DNA of 64,000 nucleotides, from assembly GCF_030272615.1 (NCBI RefSeq), contig NC_081409.1:655002468-655066467 (forward strand). The letters run 5' to 3'. The notes beneath the pieces are model-generated. The model saw only the letters and a program-made list of their open reading frames with translations. It was not told the origin of the DNA and ran no database searches. Shown one piece after another: positions 56,350-64,000 of this stretch. The translations under genes were made by a program, and so were the position numbers. Origin of the DNA: Cryptomeria japonica. Its lineage: Eukaryota > Streptophyta > Pinopsida > Cupressales > Cupressaceae. Each line of letters starts with the position of its first letter. Within the stretch, counting starts at the first letter, position 1.

Positions 56350-56487
56350 TGTTGGCATTTGAACTAAATCGATAATGATTGTTTCTTAATGCAACCGGTA
56401 CATGTCCTATTTGTAAATGATGGGATTCTTGATTGATGACTTAGTTTTATATTGTCAATGATGGCAACTATGTATTTACAATCATCG
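56350..56487 (+). repeat. NA1 3' LTR, first 138 bp
   Basis: Starts TGTTGGCATTTGAAC directly after the PPT and is cut by copia-C at 56488. The remainder lies beyond the window. Confidence 0.8.
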
Positions 56488-57555
56488 TGTTAGGTCCTGA
56501 GGAAAACTAAGAGGGGGGGTGAATCAGTTGTCTTAAAATATTAAACCAAAAACCACTTAATCAAATTACTGTTTAATACCGGTGAAACAGTCTGTGATAC
56601 CGGTGAAACAAATTAACTGATAAATGCAATACCGGTAAAGATTAATGGATGGAACCAAAAGACAAAATCATCCACAACACATGATACCAATATTTGTATG
56701 TGGAAACCCTATAAGGGGAAAAACCATGGTGGGAAACCTTACCCACAATCAGATGATAGTACTGTAGATAGTAAGTGTACATAAATGGGGTCTACACATG
56801 CAAAAAGGCCAACTGCCTAGAGCTCACTGCTCAAACACAAATGGGAGTCACACTAACTAAAATTGGATGGTTAAATCTAATAAGAATGTACTGCTAAAAT
56901 AGCATCTTCATATGCTAGATTTAGTACCAGTGTAATGCTAATATGCTTTCATAAAACCCTAGCTTTACCTTCAAATGATGTCTTCATGTATAGCTCTGCT
57001 TAATCTCGCATATACCTTTACACATAACCTTTCTCACATTCCACATTCGATCTTGCATTTAAGATCTTACATTTATACCATAACCTAGGACCAATTATAG
57101 TAGGTCGGCTCTACAAGATATTACAATAAAATCATTTTACAAATAATAAAATATCCGATGCAATAACCAGTTGAACATGTCACCTCAATGCATTTACAAC
57201 ATTAATTAATTATCTCCATAGTTTGACACACTGATCTAGAATAGATAGTCCTGTCGGTGAAAACCTAGATAACCCTAGACCTATTTGCTGGTAAAAGCGA
57301 ATATGCAAATATGAATATGTTGATAAACAACTTTCCAAGATATGATGTCCAAACAGTGTCTTTGACATTACCAAGTATTTTCCATGCCATTCCAAGTGTC
57401 GGTGATCACTATATCCTACCCGTGAACCATATATCGGTGATTGTGCATTAGTCACTTGCTTGCCGGTGAATGATGCTAGATCTCCAAAGTGCCAAAGTTG
57501 ATAAGTGTTTAGTAGGTGTTGACATCAATGACAAAACCATACCAAAATACCAACA
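56488..57555 (-). repeat. Copia-C 3' LTR
   Basis: 1068 bp, TGTTAGGTCC to TACCAACA on the plus strand. Confidence 0.95.
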
Positions 57556-57972
57556 ATCTCCCCATTTGGCATTGATGGCAACACAAGATGGAAAAACCAT
57601 CAAAGTGCCAAAACAGAAATGCCAAATACCAAAAACCAACAATCTCCTTTACTGAGTTCAAAAATCAAAATAAACAATCTCTCCCCCTATGGGTAACATG
57701 TATCTTTCTGAATCTCTCCCCCTATGGGTAACATATATCTTTCTTTGTTTTTTTCTATGTTTTTTCATCCCAATCTCTCCCCCTTTGACATCAATTGCCA
57801 AAGTTACAACAAAATACCATTTATATGTAAAATACTAATTGTTAGTTCCACATACAAAATAACAACTATTTTCAATATACCATCTACTCCCCCTAAGAAG
57901 TAGCTTCCTCATCAAAGCCGGTTTAAGAATATGTCTCTGTTAATTCTGTCGATTATGACAGACATCAACTCT
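57556..57972 (-). promoter_or_regulatory. Copia-C 3' UTR with PPT and PPT-like tracts
   Basis: The tract beside the LTR is CCAAATGGGGAGAT on the minus strand (57556-57569), with one G-to-T break. Further C-runs at about 57680, 57715, 57777 and 57888 correspond to PPT-like tracts. One of these (TCTCTCCCCCTATGGGTAAC) is duplicated within 40 bases. Confidence 0.75.
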
Positions 57973-58525
57973 CTAAGTATCTACTGGTGGGGTTATGATC
58001 CCAAGATGTTCTCTTAGATTTTCAAAAGTCTCCTTAGGTAGAGGTTTAGTAAAAATATCTGCAATCTGCTCTTTAGTGTATACATAAACCAATTTGTTTT
58101 GCTTCAACATTTTCTTTCAGAAAGTTCAATTTGATAGAATCATGTTTAGTCTTAGAATGTAGTACCATATTTTTGGATATATCAATTGCTACAGTGTTAT
58201 CACAATAGATAGTTATAGGTTCCTTGCAATTCACCTTTATGTCCTTTAACATTTGTTTAAGCCATAATACCCATGTACAATTTGTTGATGCTGCAACATA
58301 TTCTGATTCTGCTGTTGATAAAGATGCGCAACTTTGTTTCTTGCTTAACCAAGAAATTAATCTATTTCCAAGAAAAAATGCTATGCCGGTGGTGCTTTTC
58401 ATGTCATCTACATCTCCTACCCAATTGGCATCAGTATATGCACATAATTCAAAGTTTTCATCTCTAGGATACCATAATCCAAGATTTGTAGTGCCTTGTA
58501 AGTACTGGAAAATCCTTTTTACTAT
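57973..58525 (-). pseudogene. Copia-C RNase H
   Basis: The translation has MKSTTGIAFFLGNRLISWLS, KKQSCASLSTAESEYVAAST, LWLKQMLKDIKVNCKEP, IYCDNTVAIDISKNMV and, in a shifted frame, KEQIADIFTKPLPK to the stop at 57973. A frameshift near 58085 separates the last 35 codons. The acidic residues E (SEYV) and D (CDN) are present. Confidence 0.9.
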
Positions 58526-59600
58526 TCATTCATGATTTTCCCTAGGATTACTTTGAAATCTTGAAACAATACATACTGCATTCATAATTTTTGGTCTTGT
58601 TTGTGTTAAATACAGTAAACCTCCTATCATAGATTTGTACCTGGTTGGATTAACAGGTCTTGATTCATCTCTTATTGATAATTTGTCATTTGTAGTCATA
58701 GGTGTACTTACCGGTTTAGAGTTCTCCATCCCAAATTTCTTTAGTAGCTCCTTTAAGTACTTTGATTGACTCAAAAATATACCACTATCAGTCTGAGAAA
58801 TTTGCAAACCTAAAAAGAATTTTACTTCTCCTATCATAGACATTTCAAATTCTTGCTGCATTTTGATAGAGAAATCTTTACATAATCCATCTTCTCCTCC
58901 AAAGATTATATCATCAACAAAAACTTCTATAACCAAGATGTCATCATCAGTTACTTTATAGTATAAATTACTATCTGCATTACCTTTAGAAAAACCAATC
59001 TCTAAAAGATACTTATCTAATCTTGCATACCAAGTTCTTAGAGCTTGCTTCAACCCATACAAAGCTTTCTTTAACCTAAAAACCATATCTTTGTCTTCTG
59101 TTAAAGAAAATCCATCAGGTTATTCAATGTAAACCTCTTCTTCAAGAATTCCATTAAAAAATGCACATTTAATATCCATCTGATATACTTTATAGTTCTT
59201 ATGAGCTTCAAAAGCCAAAACAAATCTAACTGCCTCAATTCTAGCTACCGGTGCAAAGGTTTCATTATAATCAATTCCTTCCTTTTGAGAATATCCCTTA
59301 CACACTAGTCATGCTTTATTTCTGATTATTTTACCATCTTCATTAAGTTTGTTTCTAAAAACCAATTTGGTTCCAATAACATTTTTATCTTTAGGCTGGG
59401 GAACTAATGTCCAAGTGTTATTCTTCTCAATTTGCTCTAATTCTTCTTCCATAGCTTTAATCCAAAATTTATCTTCACATGCCTCATTAATTGATGATGG
59501 TTCAATTTGAGAAATAAGACATACCTCTTCATTTGCCAATCTTCCTCTTGTCATAACTCCTCTATATTTGTTTCCAATTATCTGATCTTTAGAATGATTT
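58526..59600 (-). pseudogene. Copia-C reverse transcriptase
   Basis: Blocks MEEELEQIEKNNTWTLVPQP, GTKLVFRNKLNEDG (Trp to Leu), [69 protein letters not shown] (near 58895-58930), FFLGLQISQTDSGIF and GGLLYLTQTRPKIMN. Stops lie near 59306, 59119 and 58524. The catalytic VDD is intact. It is the best preserved RT of the three copia-A-type copies by number of stops in the palm. Confidence 0.9.
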
Positions 59601-60176
59601 AGTCTTACATACTGGGGTGTCTTGGTTTGCTATTGTTCCTTAGTTACTGTGGAATTTTTAGATGATACCGGTGTAACTAGATCTTCATTCTGTGCCAGTG
59701 GATTCAGTGTAGATTCATTTGACATAATTTCTATTGCATAATCCATATACCTTGAAGTTCCTCTGAATTGTTCATCAATCTTTACATTTGTGCTTTCAAC
59801 AATTTTCATATAGATGTATAACCAAGAAATATTCCTTCATCACTTCTAGGATCAAATTTTCCAATATACTCATCTCTTCTAATATAGCATTGCTTCCAAA
59901 AATTCTAAAATATTTAAGAGTAGGAATAATACCAAACCATAGTTCATGAGGGGTCTTACCGATTTCACCTTTGATGTGAATTTTGTTGAATGTATAGACA
60001 GTTGTACTTACTACCTCTCTCCAATATACATGTGGTAAGTTTGCTTTTGATAACATACTTCTTGCTGCATCCAAGATAGTTCTATTTTTCCTTTCAACAA
60101 CTCCATTCTGTTGTGGTGTCTGAGGTGCTGATAGTTGTCTTCTGATTCCATTCACTTCACAGAATGCATTGAATTC
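59601..60176 (-). pseudogene. Copia-C integrase, part after the TIR insertion
   Basis: It begins at FNAFCEVNGIRRQLSAP and runs PQQNGVVERKNRTILDAARS, YWREVVSTTVYTFN and TPHELWFG to the linker. The catalytic Glu is present. Compared with copia-A about 40 bases are missing near 59809, removing the QKI-CFNKR segment. Confidence 0.88.
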
Positions 60177-61167
60177 AGGTGAATTCACAATATTGGTTCC
60201 CACTTTTTGACCAACTTTGACACTTTGATGAATATTTTGAAAAAAACCTTCACTTTTGGACACCTATAACTTTTAAACCTTTAATAATTTGAAGATAATA
60301 TAAACTAGTGATTTTTAGCATCTTGTTTGTAGATTCTAAATATTTTTTTTTCAAATTTGTTTGAATAAAATTTTATTGATTTTTCCATCTCCCTCAAAAA
60401 GTAGTTTTTTACAACAAACAACATTTTTTAAGAGTGATGTGTATCGCGTAACGCATAAATTTTTTTCTACAAATGATAAAAACTTAATTCATTTGAATTT
60501 TGGTTTGTAACATCAATACCCAGGGCATACAGTTGGTTTGATAGTGATATGTTGAATATTTTTCATTTTATTAAGTTTTGAAGTTTGACTAATTATAATT
60601 CAGATATAGGTGTACGTTTGAACGCATAACTTATTCTATATATATCAAAATTCAATTTTCTCTTTTTTTTAGAAAGAAAACACCAATATCTAGTGCATAG
60701 ATTTTTTCAGATTTTTTTTGAATTAGTTTACTATTTTTCCCAATGCATTGAACAGAGAAGTTCATGTTCGGTGAAAAACCTACATTCATAAGAAATAAAA
60801 TAAAAATATATTAATGAAATTAAATATATTAAAAGTTATACTATTTGGAAAGCTTATAATAAGGACTAAATACCTAAAATAAAAAAAAATTAAATGATTT
60901 AATTTGACCCCCCAAAAGCTAATGTAAAATTGGTTTTTTATCAGCATTTGATAGATGCAAAGGAGACTCCATTGCAAGTATGATTTAGAATTAGAGAGGT
61001 TTCATCCAAGAAATTTTGATCTAAGAGCCTTTGATTTAACTCTCTTCAATTAATTACTTCAAATGGGACCTCTTAAAGCTTAAATCATTATATTTTGTAA
61101 AAAATGTATGATTTCAGCAAAAATCAAGACATACCAAAAAGTGGGAACCAACTTTGTGAGTTCACCC
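60177..61167. mobile_element. Short DNA transposon with terminal inverted repeats, non-autonomous
   Basis: It lies inside a stretch that is continuous in copia-A and copia-B. Left end AGGTGAATTCACAATATTGG (33-bp TIR at 60177-60209); the right end read inward is GGGTGAACTCACAAAGTTGG (61135-61167). The repeats match over about 33 bp with roughly five differences, sharing the inner part TTGGTTCCCACTTTTTG. The flanking 4-bp duplication is ATTC (60173-60176 and 61168-61171). The interior is AT-rich with no transposase-like frame. I cannot assign a superfamily from TIR and TSD with confidence. Confidence 0.8.
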
Positions 61168-62011
61168 ATTCCTTAGATGTGAATTCACCTCCTTGGTCTG
61201 ATCTTAAACATTTGAATTTCTTACCAGTTTCATTTTCAACCATTGCTTTGAACAGTTTAAACTTTCCAAGTGCTTCTGATTTTTCTCTGAGAAAAGTAAC
61301 CCAACACATTCTAGAATAGTCATCTATGATTAGCATGAAATATCTATCACCTTGCAAGCTTTTAGTTCTAGCTAGACCACATAAATCAGTATGAATTAAG
61401 TGAAGAGAATTGTTTGATTTCTCTGGAATACTTTTAAAACTACCTCTAACCTGTTTTCCAAATTGACATTCCTTACACATTGTGTTGTGAGGTTTGACAA
61501 TTTTAGGTAAATCTCTAACTACCTTAGTAGTACTGATTTTTACCATGCAATCAAAATTTACATGACAGAGTATCTTGTGCTATAGCCAACTTTCATCAAT
61601 GTGTGCAATCAAACATGTCTTTTCACTATTATTCAAATGAAAGATATTACCTCTGGTCTGATTATCGGTTGCAATTTCTAAACCAGTTCTATTCATAATT
61701 TTGCATTTACCATTTTTGAATTGTAACTAAAATCCTTTCTCTACTAATTGACCAACACTCAAAAGATTATGCTTTAAACCTTCAACATAGTAAACATTGT
61801 TAGTGTTATGCTTACCATCAAGAGATATTGAACCCTTACCTTTAATTGAACAAGCTTTGTCATCACCAAATTTTACTAGACCTCCATTATATTCTTGAAA
61901 GTTCAAAAATTTACTTTTGTCACTAGTCATGTGATGTGAACATCCTGAGTCAATGATCCACTCATCCTTAACTTCAACTTTTGCTGCCAAGGCCTGTTCT
62001 ACTGGATGCAC
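61168..62011 (-). pseudogene. Copia-C protease and first half of integrase
   Basis: Protease DEWIIDSGCSHHMTSDKSK near 61950 and GLVKFGDDKACSIKGKGSIS. Integrase zinc part (LCHVNFDC after a stop, CKECQFGKQVRGS), then LIHTDLCGLARTKSLQGD, MLIIDDYSRMCWVTFLREK and DQGGEFTSKE, where the TIR element interrupts. Both Asp of the DDE set are present. Stops lie near 61725 and 61580. Confidence 0.9.
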
Positions 62012-63075
62012 TGCAGGTGCTGGTTGATCTTCTATTATAGAAACAAAAACCCATCCATTGTCTGTTGGATCCTCATCAGAATCATCAGTTACTCCTTCAT
62101 CAGCAACATAACAAGATTTGTCCTTATTTTTCTTGAATCTGTATTACTGATATTTAGGATTAGGCTTGTATGTTCTTCTAGCTTCTTCTCTTAACCTAGC
62201 ATGTCTATCAGGGCATCTTGAAGCCATATGACCAATCTTATTGCAGGTAAAACATTTAAAGGGTGCTTTACGTTCATACTTACTTCCAACTGGACCTTTA
62301 GGCATTTTTCTTGCAAATAGTGCTTCAAGTTTTTCAAGTTCTTCATTTTCTCTCCTGCTTTCTTCGAGTTCTCTTGCATAAAAGGCTTTCCAATCAGATT
62401 TTTCAAATGATGATGTAGATGATGCTGATGCTTTAAAAGCTAGATCTATCTTTATAGTAGTAGCAGGACCAAATTCCTCAATCTCAAAGGCTGATATTTT
62501 TCCAATCAATGTATCCCTAGTTACTGATGTGTTAGGCATTGTTCTAAGTTCATTTATTGCATTAACCTTCATTTTGTATGCCGGTGACAAACCTCTTAAA
62601 ACTTTTGAAACAATTTCATCTTCACTTAAGGTTCCTCCACAATATTTAATACCCAAAACAATTTCTTTTACTCTTTCCATAAAAGCAGAAATTTTTTCAT
62701 CTTCTTCCATTTTCAGACTTTCATACCTGACCGGAAGCTTTCAAGTTTTGCAATTTTGACTATGGAATCTCCTTCATTCAGTGTTTCCAAATGTTCCCAA
62801 ATAGCTTTAGCAGTAGACCTATCTCATAGTCCCATGATTTGCTGATCTGATAATACGCTCAGAAGTGCTTCTCTTGCTTTGCAATCATTTTCTTCATCTT
62901 TGGCCAGATTTGGAGGATTTGGTTGAGTTGTAGTAGGAGCAGTATATCCATTCTTTGTAACCACCCAGACATCTTTTCCAATATAGTTCAGATGTGTCTC
63001 CTTTCTGATCTTCCATATTCCATAGTTAGTTCCATCAAGTTTAGAACTATCCTTCCAAAAATAGTTGCTAGAGAT
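62012..63075 (-). pseudogene. Copia-C gag with intact knuckle but lost start codon
   Basis: The start codon position (complement of 63073-63075) reads ATC where copia-A and -B have ATG. Capsid parts are GTNYGIWKIRKETHLNY-like and MERVKEIVLGIKYCGGTL, with SKVLRGLSPAYKMKVNAINE. The knuckle CFTCNKIGHMASRCPDRH near 62215-62265 keeps all CCHC ligands. A small deletion near 62735 causes a frameshift and a stop lies near 62828 (RS-TAKAIW region). The tail has YVADEGVTDDSDEDPTDNG. Confidence 0.88.
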
Positions 63076-63117
63076 TGGATCCCCTCAAGCTGTTAAGCTT
63101 CTGCAAGAAGAGGACTA

Positions 63118-63130
63118 GGCTCTGATACCA
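63118..63130 (-). promoter_or_regulatory. Copia-C primer binding site
   Basis: TGGTATCAGAGCC on the minus strand, the exact plant copia initiator-Met PBS. Confidence 0.92.
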
Positions 63131-63132
63131 AT

Positions 63133-64000
63133 TGTTAGGTCCCAGGGACAACTAAGAGGGGGCGGGTGAATCAGTTGTCTTAAAATATTAAACCAAAAAC
63201 CACTTAATCAAATTACTATTTAATACTAGTGAAATGGTCAGCGATACCGATGAAACAAATTAACTGATAAATGCAATACCGGTAAAGATTAATGCATGAA
63301 ACCAAAAGACAAAATCATCCACAACACATGACACCAATATTTGTATGTGGAAACCCTATAAGGGGAAAAACCATGGTGGGAAACATTACCCATAATCAGA
63401 TGATACTATTGCAAATGGTAAGTGTACATAAATGGGGTTTGCACATGTAGAAAGGCCAACCGCCTAGAGCTCACTGCTCAAACACAAATGGGAGTCACAC
63501 TGACTACAATTGGATGGTTAAATCCAATAAGAATGTACTGCTAAAATAGCATCTTCATATGCTAGATTCAGTATCAGTGTAATGCTGATATGCTTTCATA
63601 AAACCCTAGCTTTACCTTCAAATGATGTCTTCGTGTATAGCTCTGCTTAATCTCGCATATACCTTTACACACAACCTTTCTCGCATTCCACATTTGATCT
63701 TGCATTTAAGATCTTACATTTATACCATAACCTAGGACCAATTATAATAGGTCGGCTCTACAAGATATTACAATAAAATCATTTTACAAATAATACAATA
63801 TCCGATGCAATAACTGATTGAACATGTCATCTCAATGCATTTACAACATTAATTAATTATCTCCATAGTTTGACACGCTGATCTGGAATAGATAGTCCTG
63901 TTGGTGAAACACTAGATAACCTTGGACCTATTTGCTGGTAAAAGCAAATATGTAAATATGAATATGCTGATAAACAACTTTCCAAGATACAATGTCCAAA
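63133..64000 (-). repeat. Copia-C 5' LTR, truncated by window end
   Basis: 868 bp from TGTTAGGTCCC onward, closely matching 56488-57360. Confidence 0.93.

Larger units (their letters stand above)
17002..56487 (+). mobile_element. NA1: copia-like LTR element without visible pol, interrupted three times
   Basis: The pieces are a partial 5' LTR (17002-17551), PBS, gag-like ORF (17620-18427 and 51662-51990), spacer, ORF2 (52636-56043), PPT, and the start of the 3' LTR (56350-56487). Interruptions are gypsy-1 (in the 5' LTR), copia-D (in gag) and copia-C (in the 3' LTR). The interior totals about 5.6 kb and shows no protease, integrase or RT motif in any frame I read, so the element is probably non-autonomous. 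Its LTR start TGTTGGCAT, PBS variant TGGTATTAGAGCC and LTR repeat module match copia-D. Confidence 0.75.
56488..64000 (-). mobile_element. Copia-C: Ty1/copia element of the copia-A/B family, right end outside window
   Basis: LTRs at 56488-57555 and from 63133 to the window end, PBS at 63118-63130, and the minus-strand order gag, protease, integrase, RT, RNase H. The left flank bases CATCG (56483-56487) should recur just beyond the other LTR. A 991-bp TIR element sits in the integrase. The gag start codon is ATC. The zinc knuckle is intact, unlike in copia-A and -B. Confidence 0.93.

Overview
This window is plant nuclear DNA made entirely of nested, decayed transposable elements. I found no host gene, tRNA, rRNA or CRISPR array. 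Plant origin follows from Ty1/copia elements with an initiator-Met-type primer binding site (TGGTATCAGAGCC and variants), Tat/Ogre-like Ty3/gypsy elements with two RNase H domains, and a plant mobile domain (PMD) gene. The low GC, roughly 1-1.6 kb LTRs and deep nesting suggest a large genome. A gymnosperm is my best guess, by inference only.

Layout. (1) 1-17001: gypsy-1, minus strand, left end outside the window. Copia-A (3833-10468, minus, TSD TGCAT) interrupts it. (2) 17002-56487: pieces of NA1, a plus-strand LTR element with zinc-knuckle gag remnants and a long unfamiliar ORF2 but no visible protease, integrase or reverse transcriptase. Gypsy-1 appears to sit inside its 5' LTR. (3) 18426-51661: copia-D, minus, inside the NA1 gag. 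(4) 23382-48933: gypsy-2, minus, inside the copia-D protease. It is about 18.8 kb without its own insertion and carries an antisense PMD gene between pol and the 3' LTR. (5) 35228-41941: copia-B, plus, inside gypsy-2 (TSD GAGCA). (6) 56488 to the window end: copia-C, minus, inside the NA1 3' LTR. It carries a 991-bp terminal-inverted-repeat element at 60177-61167. The deepest nest is NA1 > copia-D > gypsy-2 > copia-B.

Copia-A, -B and -C are one family. Copia-D is a second family, and NA1 shares its LTR start, PBS variant and an LTR repeat module, so copia-D-type enzymes may have mobilised NA1. Coding regions are broken mainly by nonsense changes, many of them TAG, plus a few single-base frameshifts. 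No element looks able to move now. Removing copia-A or copia-B with one TSD copy restores the host reading frame, which confirms those boundaries.

The most unusual items are the NA1 ORF2, the antisense PMD gene with its own TATA box, the ladder of extra polypurine tracts in the copia-type 3' UTRs, the C-loop hairpin near LTR ends whose stem varies between families, and the 21-bp minisatellites with direct and inverted duplications in the gypsy-2 leader.
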